NCBI GenBank assembly: GCA_023091665.1
Contig: JALJCQ010000026.1
Location: 1,240,001-1,304,000, forward strand
Reading direction: 5' to 3'
Length of the DNA: 64,000 bases
Source: Pythium myriotylum
Lineage: Eukaryota > Oomycota > Peronosporomycetes > Pythiales > Pythiaceae
In this document: positions 10,515 through 19,764 of the stretch, one piece after another
How the letters are laid out: every line of letters begins with the position of its first letter
How positions within the stretch are numbered: position 1 is the stretch's first letter
Program-made: the position numbers and the translations under genes
The notes under the pieces: generated by a model
Told to the model about the DNA's origin: nothing
Seen by the model: the letters and a program-made list of their open reading frames with translations, nothing else
The model's database searches: none

Positions 10515-11021
10515 CTAGAAAGAAAAGTTCATTTCGTTATCATACGCCAGGCCAAACGATTCCCACAACGATCGGTCGTCCATCAACTGGAAGCCCCGGA
10601 TACTCGCGGGACGTGAAGAACCTGCGTCGACTGTTTGCACTCCATGGACAAAGCAAACAGCATGCATGTGATGACTATGACCATTAAGGGCCGTAATCGC
10701 AGGTTCAACCGGTATCAACTTCGTCATTTCATGGGCAATCTCGCATTCATCATCAGTCGTGGTCGTTGTCAGCCCTTGTCGGCGACGGTTTGCGGCCCAT
10801 TTCTTCTGGTTGGTGTTGGCTCGCTCTCGGTGGTATTCACAGAATCGATGGAGCGATCCGTTGCGCTTGCGAGCCCGTGTATTTTTGCACACTTTGCTGC
10901 GGTACCCGCACATGAGTTGGCGCAAATGAAATCCGTGGGTAGTGTGGCTGTGCGGGAGTGCATTCACCATCTTGTAGGGGTGGGAGGAGATGTGGTCTCG
11001 AGGCAAAATCTTGGTGGCCAT
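10515..11021 (-). CDS. Cys/His-module protein 6 (left gene of divergent pair B)
   Basis: 168 residues from ATG 11021. Module C38-x6-C45-x12-H58-x2-C61-x2-H64, then RANTNQKKWAANRRRQ. After a Thr/Asp-rich linker comes C123-F-V-H126-G127-VQTV, then FQLMDDRSLWESFGL and the tail NEMNFSF. Closest relative in the window is the gene at 7953-8471: same start peptide, same order of motifs, same strand. It is divergent from the plus-strand gene at 12251. Inference: zinc-binding regulatory protein arising from tandem duplication of a divergent pair. No named family recognised. Confidence 0.82.
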   Translation of the reverse strand: MATKILPRDHISSHPYKMVNALPHSHTTHGFHLRQLMCGYRSKVCKNTRARKRNGSLHRFCEYHRERANTNQKKWAANRRRQGLTTTTTDDECEIAHEMTKLIPVEPAITALNGHSHHMHAVCFVHGVQTVDAGSSRPASIRGFQLMDDRSLWESFGLAYDNEMNFSF

Positions 11022-12250
11022 GGTCTTGAATGAGTGATTTAGACTGATAATGGCGAAATTGGAAGTAAGTCCCCTCGGCCTCGTTTGTGTGGTTGTGGCT
11101 TCGCGAAGTCACTGGGACAACCTCAGTAGAGGACTGATGTTGACATTCCCCCCTTGTCATTTCTGCTCTCACCGCACAACAGATCCTCGACTTTAGCCAT
11201 AGAGTGAACTCCTCAGACCGACTCTACAGGAAGTCCAAAATTGCTGATACTGTAGGGTGGATGGATCAGCTGTGATGAGCATTGCGAGTTTTAGAGTCAG
11301 ATTTTGTGGCTTTTGACCCAAATCTTCGCTAGGATGGCGCATGAGTGGAGTTCAACACATTTAGCCAGAGCTGTGGGAAATAAACTGAACAGCATAATAT
11401 GCTGTTCAGTTTATGTACTGCCATATTATGGCAGTAGGCAGAGAAGCGTCGGCACGTTCCAACGATGGAGAGACACTGCTGTTAATATCTGTGAGTTATC
11501 GAAGAGTTGAAAACTGTTACCGACGCTCGCTTCGTCCATGAAATCTTCAGTTCGGACGAGCAGGAGAGATCTAAAATTTTCTGACGCAGATTTAGGGCAA
11601 AGCCGAACACGCTATGAAATCCTTTCGATTCATACAGCCCCCACTGATGATACCGGTAGGCTGAATTCAACTGAAATGTCAAACTAGAAACGTGGCTAGT
11701 GTGGCGCAGTTGAACCTCCTGATGTCAAACTACAGCACATCTAGTTTTGAAGAATTCTTCACGCGTCCAACCTTGGTCGAATCGCTGGAAGATTTAGATT
11801 GAAATGGCGAAGTTTCAGTGGATTCTTTTCTGCATACTCGCACGGCAGATACGCTGGTTGTGGCCTGGAGTCCACGTTGTATCTAGGTTTTGGGTCCCAA
11901 GAACGTGACTTCAAATGGCTGGTGCGTCAAAAGAGGCCTTTATTGAGGTGATCTCAGCGGCACCCGGTGCTTTGACAGGACGAGGCATGGTGAGATCTTG
12001 ACGGGGCAAAACAGCTCCCCACCCAAAAAATTGTCCGCCCCGGATATCCGAAGCGTGGAGCTGACAGATCTATGTACATACAGTACAATGCAGTACAAGT
12101 TCCTGGAGCCTGCAACACTTGTCGGTAATCTCGCGCTTAGCTTAGCCTGGGTACTTGGCTGCACTTCAGACTGCGGAGTCATCGCCCGAAGATCGGACGA
12201 AGGCCTCATTAAAACTTCACACGTGTGGACACAATTACCTTCAATCGATT
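11022..12250. promoter_or_regulatory. Divergent promoter region of pair B
   Basis: Shares blocks with the 8472-9486 region: CCCCTCGGCC near 11072, a CTGGGACAACC block near 11120, and GTCAAAAGAGG near 11927. The minus-strand ATG at 11021 is preceded by CTCATTCAAG (11025-11034), identical to the motif in pair A. Before the plus-strand gene a GGCCTCATTA block (about 12203) aligns with the initiator of pair A but is less well preserved. It also contains a double perfect hairpin at 11380-11436 that pair A lacks. Confidence 0.5.
11380..11436. repeat. Two adjacent perfect hairpins
   Basis: 11380-11395 pairs perfectly with 11399-11414 (16-bp arms, 3-base loop). Immediately next to it 11416-11425 pairs with 11427-11436 (10-bp arms, 1-base loop). 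Both lie in the intergenic region of pair B. They do not resemble a protein-gene feature and are not flanked by an obvious target duplication. Confidence 0.85.
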
Positions 12251-12754
12251 ATGTCAGCTACCATCCAACAAAAAGTGATCCAGTCCACAGATGCAAGTTG
12301 TTCCGTGCATGGTACGACTCTGCCAACATTGCCGCATCCTCACCTCGGCATGTGCACCTACAGAGGTAAACTTTGTCCGAATCCCCGCGCGCACAAGCGC
12401 AACGGCGCACTCCACCGGTTTTGTGAGTTCCACCGCGAGCGTGCCAATACAAACCAGAAGCGTTGGGCGAGTCGACGGAATCACGAACTCGACCACCAGA
12501 CCCTCATGGAATTGGAACATGTTTACATGCAGCACTCATCGCAAGGATTGACCACCAGCGGCGGAAGCCCAGAATCAAGCCACACTGTTGTGGGATCGAG
12601 GCTTGAACCGACTGTGGAGCTAGATGACTCGATCCTCACATGGTTGAATGATTGGATGGAAGGACCCGAGTTAGATCTTGACTGTGATTGTGATCGCACC
12701 CTGGGAGGTGGAATACTGGAGAGCCTTGCTACGTCTTCGGACATAGCGTTATAA
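12251..12754 (+). CDS. Cys/His-module protein 7 (right gene of divergent pair B)
   Basis: 167 residues from ATG 12251; the open frame extends upstream but only with TTG. C17-S-V-H20-G occupies the same position as in the 9487 paralog. Module C35-x6-C42-x12-H55-x2-C58-x2-H61, then RANTNQKRWASRRNHELD and an LMELEHVY stretch shared with that paralog. The acidic tail contains ELDDSILTWLNDW and DLDCDCD. Converges on the minus-strand gene ending at 12816, 61 bases away. Inference: zinc-binding regulator with an acidic activation-like region. Confidence 0.82.
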   Translation: MSATIQQKVIQSTDASCSVHGTTLPTLPHPHLGMCTYRGKLCPNPRAHKRNGALHRFCEFHRERANTNQKRWASRRNHELDHQTLMELEHVYMQHSSQGLTTSGGSPESSHTVVGSRLEPTVELDDSILTWLNDWMEGPELDLDCDCDRTLGGGILESLATSSDIAL

Positions 12755-12815
12755 TTTGGCGAAGGGTCAACACTGTTTAGTAGGAAAAAGGTATATTCGT
12801 ATAGGTGGCATGCAG

Positions 12816-13286
12816 TTAAGCTAAAGCCTTCAAATCGATCTCCTCGATGATACTTAGGTTGCACAACTCCAGAGTACGCCAGAAATCCTCGATTTCGTCA
12901 TCTTCAGAGATCAGCCCGACGGTTGTTGTTTCGTGCCACTGGAAAGGAAGGGCGATGATCGGGTCTATGAACAGGCTTGTCGTGCGTTCATCGGAATAAA
13001 ATTCGCGTTGGTGATCACATTGTTGAGTGTGCAGCTCGTTTGCATCCGCGGCTCTCATTCGTCGGTTCGCCCACTTCTTCTGGTTTGAGTTGGCGCGCTG
13101 GCGATGGTACTCGCAGTACCGATGCAGTTCGCCATTGCGTTTGTGGACGCGCTGGTTGGTGCAAATCTTACTGCGGTAGCGACAGCGCAGATGTGATGGG
13201 GTTTGCTGACCCGTCCAGTACGGGTGTACGAGGCGAGTTGTATCCGACCACAGTAATGAGTCGGTAGTGGCGTCCAGTGGGGTCAT
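12816..13286 (-). CDS. Cys/His-module protein 8
   Basis: 156 residues from ATG 13286. Module C35-x6-C42-x12-H55-x2-C58-x2-H61, followed by RANSNQKKWANRRMR. The C-terminal third is acidic and aromatic (SEDDEIEDFWRTLELCN, then IIEEIDLKALA). It has no CxVHG motif, so it forms a third subtype beside the pair genes. Its promoter is recognisable (13316-13331). Last member of the cluster; the DNA beyond is gene-poor for 3.5 kb. Function inferred only from family features. Confidence 0.8.
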   Translation of the reverse strand: MTPLDATTDSLLWSDTTRLVHPYWTGQQTPSHLRCRYRSKICTNQRVHKRNGELHRYCEYHRQRANSNQKKWANRRMRAADANELHTQQCDHQREFYSDERTTSLFIDPIIALPFQWHETTTVGLISEDDEIEDFWRTLELCNLSIIEEIDLKALA

Positions 13287-13315
13287 GCTTGTGCGGTCTC
13301 CTGGGTCAAGTTGTC

Positions 13316-13331
13316 AAATTTGGAAATGGGA
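13316..13331 (-). promoter_or_regulatory. Oomycete-type core promoter (initiator + flank)
   Basis: On the minus strand this reads TCCCATTTCCAAATTT. It agrees at 12 of the 15 specified positions with the 16-base Phytophthora core promoter consensus as I remember it (GCTCATTYYNCAWTTT). It ends about 30 bases before the ATG at 13286, which fits the short 5' leaders of oomycete genes. Confidence 0.55.
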
Positions 13332-16300
13332 TTCTCACGACAGATGCATGAGCTACTTGCGTGCTTCCGTCGCCAGTGAGTTTTTCACCTGAAGAGACAT
13401 CGCGGCACGAGAAGTGAACGGTGATAAGAGGAATATCCACTATGTATCCATGTCAATCCCCATCAAATTCACGGTGTAAGAACATAAGCTGGAGATATGC
13501 AGAAGTGGCTTCAGACTTCTCAACTTCTCAATTGAGATGCGCGTAAAGGTGACTATACAAACATCAAGTAAAATCACCCCAAACAACACCATCCACAAAA
13601 AGAGCGCATTGGGAGCCCAGTCAAAGCCACTTGCACTTCAACGAGTTTGCACATAACTGATTTATTTCCTGAAGTCTCTAGGCGCCTCAAACGCCCAGAT
13701 ACTTTCTCCTCAGCTGTTCACCCGACATGTCCAATATTTTCTCAGCTGCCCAGAATGCCCGCGATGCGATTTTTCCGTGGATCGTAGAGAGTTAAGAGGG
13801 GTTTGTCCGTTGCTTGAGGGTCGCATTTTTTTCCAAAATATCTGTCGCATTCCATTCGGTCGTGGCAACACGTGTGCGATGAGCGAACCACATATCATAC
13901 GTCACCCGCTGCTCGCGTGAGACCTCGGAGCAGACGGCAGCCCCCTTTTCGCATCAAAAAATGTCTAATTGATGATTCGGAGGGAGACACTCACTTTTTA
14001 AGCCACTCACTTTTTTTAAAAACCGTCACTCAAACCCGCCTTACATCATCTCCAGGTACTCAGGAATATTGCTTGTTGTTCTTATTGGTCGCAATAAACG
14101 CGTCTTCATTATGATTTTAAGAGTCTTGTGAGCGTGCTTAATTTACGCTTGCCGTGAGTTTGATATGCATTCTTCCGGCCGTCTGTGAGTTCATTTTGGG
14201 CTGAATCGAAGAACGCTTCTCGATAATGATGCTGATGCTGATGATTTATATTGAGTTCAACAAGCGGAGCCTAATAGCTACGAGGACAGGACCTAAAAGA
14301 GCACTCAATCCTGAAGGGAAGCTAATGAATGGCCATGATTACTTGTGCGGGTGAAACATCGGTTTGTATCGGCAGGGGCTGTTGGGGTACCTACATCGTT
14401 CATAGGGTTTGACCAAGTGCGTCACCGAGAGAGCTAGAGTACATGAATTCTACTTTACTCTTGGTCACTTGCAGATTGATGCTGGCAATGATCGGGTTCA
14501 ATAAGTCGTCGTTAACTGACAGTTAACGACGACTAATTGAACCTCATGAACGGAATGGGATTCCACCGCTGGGACAGGGCTCTGGGATCGTCATTGGACA
14601 AAACATGCGTGAGACATATTTTAACCCTGGGCTGGTGCGGGAACACCCCTACTTTGGCTTTTGGTCGAGCGAATTGGCCCTCAAATTTGTCGGATTTTTC
14701 ACTTCACTGGTGGAGATGCTCTTACGAGCGTAATCTACACCATTGATTCTTCGATGGGTTGATTCGATTAACTGTAAATTGGTTCGTGGAGGAGTTCAAT
14801 CGATTCAATGAGTGCACGAGACAGGTCGCATTGTAGCAAATAGTCCACTAGTTATGCATGAATGACGGAATAAGGAAGCCAGGACCAGTGGCTTTGTGAA
14901 GCAGTTTCTGTCAGCGATGTGAACGAGCAGCCACACAAACACCGTCTCTAGTTGATCGGGGGCACTTCTCACTTCGTCCACTCAGCATAAGTACGCGTAC
15001 TGCAGAAACCAGGGTCGGTCGCCACCTTTCCGACACTTGGGGCGACCGGCCTTTAGGAGAGTGAATGCCTTATTTTTCCCCGCGCTTGGCCTTGTCTCAC
15101 CCCTCCCCCCCCTCCCTGGCGCTCAGCCACTCGAGCATCGATATGAAGAAATCAAGGCCTCGTCGTCAGATTCTGAGCAGTAAGCTCAGCTTGCTCGGGG
15201 TCGATGACTGCGCATTGATGTCGCACCCCACGCCCACAGATCGCTCCATAACCATGCTCTCCGCGAGCTATACCTTCTTTCGCGCGCAAGGTTGTGGTTG
15301 TAGCCGCAAGCAAGGCCACCGTAATCGAACCGCGAAGGTCACAATGACCTTCCTCCTCTGTTAGCCAACGACTTATGCCCGTGGTGGCCAACAACAGGCT
15401 TCTCCGTTGACTTCCTCTAGGTCGGCACGTGCTAAGCTTCCAGCTATAAGGATTCACTAGTTGAGCTCAATAGACTCCACCTGCATCATCATCATCCTCA
15501 TCAAAGGTCACCGTAATCCTACAACTTGGACTCCGTTCCCAAGATGGATAACTCAGAGGTGGACTCATCTAAGCCTGAGGATGTAACCCTAGCCATGTAG
15601 ACCTGCCCGGGCTCGCCGCTTCCGACTTACACCCTTGGTTTCACAATCAAGTTGACCCACTGTAACCAAGGAGCGCACAGAGTCACAGCAATTAGGGTAC
15701 ATTTATTGTGCTCATTAGACTTCACCTTCATCATCATCAAACACGACAAGATGACTAATATCCCAGTTAGCCAGCCCGTGAGCTCCCGTTAGAGTCCACC
15801 ACCCTATCTTGTAAGCAGGCCGCTCTGTCTCTCGCATGGTGACAATGATGACCAAAGGCACTCGCACAACCGTAATATGGATTAACTTTATGCCAACCAA
15901 TGAGGGTCTGTAGGACAACTTGCATCGTTGCGGTTCCTCACCTTGGAAGTTGTAACGCTTCCTACTGGATTCCACGAGAAACTACATAAGCATCCTGGTC
16001 AGCGCACGAAGCTGCAGCCGAAGCACCCATTTCCTTAGAGGTGTCGAGTCGGAAGGCTACGTGTTTGTGCCACGTGCCTTGTTGGGGACTCCAAAATCCA
16101 GGAAAGCCTCATCAACTTCTGTACCCATCTCCTTCAAGATGTATCTGTGACGTGTGTCCCACACGTCACATGTAGAACCCTTAGAGTGACGGTCTCTTGG
16201 GTTGATGACGCTTTTTCCTGTGCCATTCTCGAGCGTATTCCGATATAGGCGTCTGCCGTGTTTCTCCGTTTAGTCTGGTGTCATCCGCCGCGTCTTCAAG

Positions 16301-16840
16301 CGTGGAACGCTTGCGTTAACCGCTATGGTGAGTGGATTAACGGCATGTTGATGCTCGGATGACGGCTCAAAAAGCGCCGTAAGCACCCCACCAGTGGATT
16401 TATTTTGCACATAATCGAGGCTGTGTCACGTCAAAGCGGCGGGAACTCAGCGGTAGGCGATACAGAGTGTACACAGCACAGCACAGTAGTACACTGCGGA
16501 GATTGGCAACATTCAGGGTGCACATGGAACGCCTGTGCTCACGAGGCACCGGCCCAGGCGCAGACGCCGATCGAGCAAGGAGTACGGTATCGTGTGCATT
16601 CCCTCGGCAACTTCACGCCTAACCGCCGACAATAAATCAAGTGGCCAGGGTCCTTTCTCCTCTTAGATCTATTCCCGATATGGCTGCACGAGCTGCGTGG
16701 AACGGAGATTCTCTCTCCCAGCCTCAGGTAACATAGGACGGGCTCCCTTCTGAGTGGATCGCGCACGCCCAGGGGCCTGCTCAAGGATTGACCCTCGTGT
16801 GGATCTTAGAATGGCAAGTCGAGCTTGTGGGAACACGAAG
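13332..16840. other. Gene-poor region
   Basis: About 3.5 kb without a supported gene. Contents: a near-perfect hairpin at 14496-14542, and a small perfect hairpin near 16146-16172. At 15.47-15.73 kb on the minus strand there are two copies of a FDD/FDEDDD-encoding segment ending in AGTCTA-x-TGAGC, which may be remnants of an LTR element. Frames in the 15.0-16.0 kb part lack ATG starts and continuity. Confidence 0.5.
14496..14542. repeat. Near-perfect hairpin, 22-bp arms
   Basis: 14496-14517 pairs with 14521-14542 around a 3-base loop with a single mismatch. Intergenic, with no link to a gene end. Confidence 0.85.
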
Positions 16841-16856
16841 TCATTCTCCAAATTCC
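16841..16856 (+). promoter_or_regulatory. Oomycete-type core promoter of hexose transporter
   Basis: TCATTCTCCAAATTCC matches the oomycete initiator (TCATTYY) followed by an AAATT flank, about 55-70 bases before the ATG at 16911. Spacing and sequence fit transcription initiation there; inferred, not shown. Confidence 0.55.
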
Positions 16857-16910
16857 GCCCACGGAAACAAGCCCAAGTCCCAAGCCGACGCGAGAAGGAA
16901 GAAAGCCACC

Positions 16911-18455
16911 ATGGCCGGCGGCGTCGCAATTAACGTGAACAACGTCGATTTCGACGATGCTCCGACTGAGGGCACCCGGACCTACGCTATCATCGTCTGT
17001 CTTTTCGCCTCACTCGGCGGTCTCTTCTTCGGCTACGACCAGGGCGTCACGGGTGGCGTGCTTGTCATGGACTCGTTCATCAACGACTACTGCGTAGGCG
17101 AAGACTGGAAAAACTTCACCTACAAGGAGTGCACGGCCGACTCCAAGTACCTCCCGAACGCTTGGCTCGACTACACGCTGCTCTACAACATGATGTACAA
17201 CGTCGGCTGCATCTTTGGTGCACTGATCGGTGGCTGGATCGCCGATAGGTTCGGTCGCCGCGTCACGATCTTCAACGCTGGCGTGCTCTTCTGTATCGGC
17301 ACGTCATGGGTCTGCTTTAACCCAGCGCAAAAGCATACGTCGCTGCTCCTGGCTCGCGTCGTGCAGGGCATGGGAGTTGGTAACTCTTCCTTTTCACTGC
17401 CGATCTTCGGCGCCGAGATGGCCCCCAAGGAGCTCCGTGGTTTCCTCTCGGGCTTCATGCAGATGACCATCGTCACGGGTCTGCTACTCTCCAACATCGT
17501 CAACAAGATCGTTGAGGACTACGACCACGGTTGGCGCACCACCAACGGTGTGGCAATGGCTGCTCCGATCATCGTGATGCTCGGCATCTTTTTCGTACCC
17601 GAGTCACCACGCTGGACCTACGTGCACAAGGGCAAGGACGCTGCAGAGGTTGTACTGAAGAAGCTTCGCCAGACAGAGAACGTCACCCGCGAGCTGCAGG
17701 CCATTGGTGACCAGATCGCTGAGGAGGGCGATGAGGCCACGTGGTTTGATCTACTCAAGCCATCCATTCTTAAGCGCGTGCTCATCGCAATGTTCATGCA
17801 GATCCTCCAGCAGGCGACGGGAATCAACCCCATGTTCTCGTACGGCGGCCTCATCTTCAAGGATGTCGCTGGCGATGGCATCATGTCGATCCTCGCTCTT
17901 TCAATTGTCAACTTTGTCTCGACAATCCCAGCGATGCGGTGGGTCGATACGTACGGTCGTCGCCAGCTGCTCCTGATCGGTGCCGTCGGCATGGTGCTTG
18001 GCCACCTGGTCTCGGGAATTACGTTCAGTGCTGGCTGTGACGGTAACACGGACAAGGCGGGCTGCAGCACGACCTCGGGCTACATCATCATTTTCGGCAC
18101 GGCTTTCTTTATATTCAACTTTGCCATCTCGTGGGGTCCCGTGTGCTGGATTTACCCCGCTGAAATCTTCCCACTCAATGTCCGTGCGAAGGCTGTGTCA
18201 TTGTCGACAATGGCTAACTGGGTCATGGGCACATGCATGACTTGGGTTGTCAAGCTCTTCCCACACCTCAACATCAACGGTGTCTTCTTCCTTTTTGCTG
18301 GAACCTGCACTGGTGCTGGCATCTTCATCTTCTATTTCTGTCCGGAGACCAAGGGCATCCTACTCGAGGACATTGAAGCCCTCTTCGTGAAGGGCAAGAA
18401 GGTCAGTGGGTCGCCGAAATACGTCGGCGTCGAGACGCCTGTTCAGGTTGCGTAG
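16911..18455 (+). CDS. Hexose/H+ symporter, MFS sugar transporter family
   Basis: 514 residues, intronless. ATG 16911 sits in a strong eukaryotic context (GCCACCATGG); the frame extends 41 codons upstream without ATG. Sugar-porter signatures appear in order: GGLFFGYDQGVTGG (TM1, residues ~36-49), GWIADRFGRR (loop 2-3), an RxxxG-type region in TM4, PESPRW after TM6, QQATGINPMFSY (TM7), DTYGRR (loop 8-9) and PETKG after TM12. A Cys-containing extracellular loop follows TM1 (NDYCVGEDW...KEC), and another Cys pair lies in the late external loop (SAGCDG...AGCS). This recalls the lid-domain cysteines of plant STP proteins. Expected role: uptake of glucose or related hexoses at the plasma membrane, probably proton-coupled. 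No frameshift; the only clearly ordinary metabolic gene in the window. Confidence 0.95.
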   Translation: MAGGVAINVNNVDFDDAPTEGTRTYAIIVCLFASLGGLFFGYDQGVTGGVLVMDSFINDYCVGEDWKNFTYKECTADSKYLPNAWLDYTLLYNMMYNVGCIFGALIGGWIADRFGRRVTIFNAGVLFCIGTSWVCFNPAQKHTSLLLARVVQGMGVGNSSFSLPIFGAEMAPKELRGFLSGFMQMTIVTGLLLSNIVNKIVEDYDHGWRTTNGVAMAAPIIVMLGIFFVPESPRWTYVHKGKDAAEVVLKKLRQTENVTRELQAIGDQIAEEGDEATWFDLLKPSILKRVLIAMFMQILQQATGINPMFSYGGLIFKDVAGDGIMSILALSIVNFVSTIPAMRWVDTYGRRQLLLIGAVGMVLGHLVSGITFSAGCDGNTDKAGCSTTSGYIIIFGTAFFIFNFAISWGPVCWIYPAEIFPLNVRAKAVSLSTMANWVMGTCMTWVVKLFPHLNINGVFFLFAGTCTGAGIFIFYFCPETKGILLEDIEALFVKGKKVSGSPKYVGVETPVQVA

Positions 18456-18604
18456 TGCACCTGGCGTTGTTTCGACCTGTCGACCACAGTTGATGGCTTT
18501 CTGAGTAGCAACTCAGTTCGCAGTGTAATACATGACGTTCAATATCACGTTTGACTTGCTTGGTCATGCTCGGCTGGAATTCGAAACTCATGTCACCTTT
18601 GGCA

Positions 18605-18668
18605 GAATCTGTTCGGCTTTTGGCAGAAAAAGGAACCAACCTTTTTCTGCCAAAAGCCGAACAGATTC
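18605..18668. repeat. Perfect hairpin, 29-bp arms, 3' of transporter
   Basis: 18605-18633 is perfectly complementary to 18640-18668 with a 6-base loop. It begins 150 bases after the transporter stop codon, so it may lie in the 3' untranslated region or terminator. No target duplication and no internal similarity to the transposons nearby. Confidence 0.9.
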
Positions 18669-18991
18669 CGGAACAGAAATGGTGTGACTCTAGTCTGCGT
18701 GCTGTACCGTATTTTTTTGTCAAATGACCCATCATGTTAATTGTCACTCACTCAAGACAGCCAATCAAAAAACCCCAATCTGAGAACCGTGATTTATATG
18801 TCAATCGACACTGGATCTGAGCCAGTAAATTACGTGGTTCCCAGCTCTCGCCCCGCACTGACTCGCACTGCTCAATATGGCCAGACGACCAAGCATCAGA
18901 GGTCGTGAGCGCCGCGAGCGCGCCTATCGCAATCGTGCAACGGCTATCGGCCGGTGCATCGAGGCCGCTCAGCTCCTTTTTAACACGGGAC

Positions 18992-19719
18992 ATGGCGGCG
19001 ACTCTAGATCATTTTTATCCCGGTAGCTCTACCCCGGAACGGCAGAGACTTCGTCGTGCCGCCTACCGTTGGGCACAGGACCTCCCGCGCTCCTTGAAGC
19101 GGCCACGAGCTCGCGGAATCGTTCTCTGTACCGCGTCCGCCCCCTCGGCATCGCCACGGTGCTCTCCTCGGACACAGAGCGTGAGTTGGGGTGGCCTGGC
19201 TCATGGCGTCCCGTACCCCGCGCAATGCTCAGCGCCAAAGCTCGGGAGCTCGCTGTCCGTGACGGGATCCCTGCGGAGGCGCTTTCGGGATCGCATGTGT
19301 GGCGCAAGAGCTTCTTGAAGCGTCATCGCCTCTCCATCCGCGCGAGATCCCGTCACGGACAGACGGCCCCGGCCGAGGCAGTGGAGGTTGTCGCCGCGTT
19401 TGCTCTCGACGTTGCTCGCGTTCCCCGGGAGCATACCGTCACCATCATCTACAACGCCGACGAGACCGTCGTCTGGCTAGAGTACCTCCCCAGGATCACC
19501 GTGAATGATGTGGAGCGAAGAATGTCTGGGTCAAAAGTAGCGGTCGTGAGATGGAACGGATTACGGCCATGCTCCTCGGCGACGCGAGCGGCAAGAAGTA
19601 CTCCCCCTTCCTTGTGTTCAAGACCAAAGAGTCGTCTGTCTCTGCCGTCGCTCTCGAGAACGATCTTCTGCACCACGGCTTTGGCGTTCGTCTCTGGAAG
19701 CAAATTCAGCCGCTCCAGG
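18992..19719 (+). pseudogene. pogo-type transposase, 5' part
   Basis: From ATG 18992 the protein starts MAATLDHFYPG. After frameshifts it shows a CENP-B/Tc5-like helix-turn-helix region (AKARELAVRDGIPAEALSGS, then HVWRKSFLKRHRLS, about 19230-19340) and the start of a DDE_1 catalytic domain (IIYNADETVVW at about 19447-19480, with the first catalytic Asp). Another frame change lies near 19510, after which GKKYSPFLVFKTKE and HHGFGVRLWKQIQPLQ follow. The gene is cut at 19719 by the Gypsy-1 insertion and resumes at 38497. Dead copy; family assignment from motif order. Confidence 0.8.
19715..19719. repeat. Target-site duplication CCAGG (left, Gypsy-1)
   Basis: CCAGG at 19715-19719 precedes the LTR end TGTAAC; the same five bases follow the opposite LTR end at 38492-38496. 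Confidence 0.8.
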
Positions 19720-19764
19720 TGTAACGGGGTACAAGGTTACACAAGTAGGTTAGGTTGTGTAGGT

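Noticed and set aside
1..13286. Cys/His module read as WRKY, SBP or C2H2 finger
   Set aside because: Ligand spacing C-x6-C-x12-H-x2-C-x2-H and the absence of the signature residues of those families do not fit.
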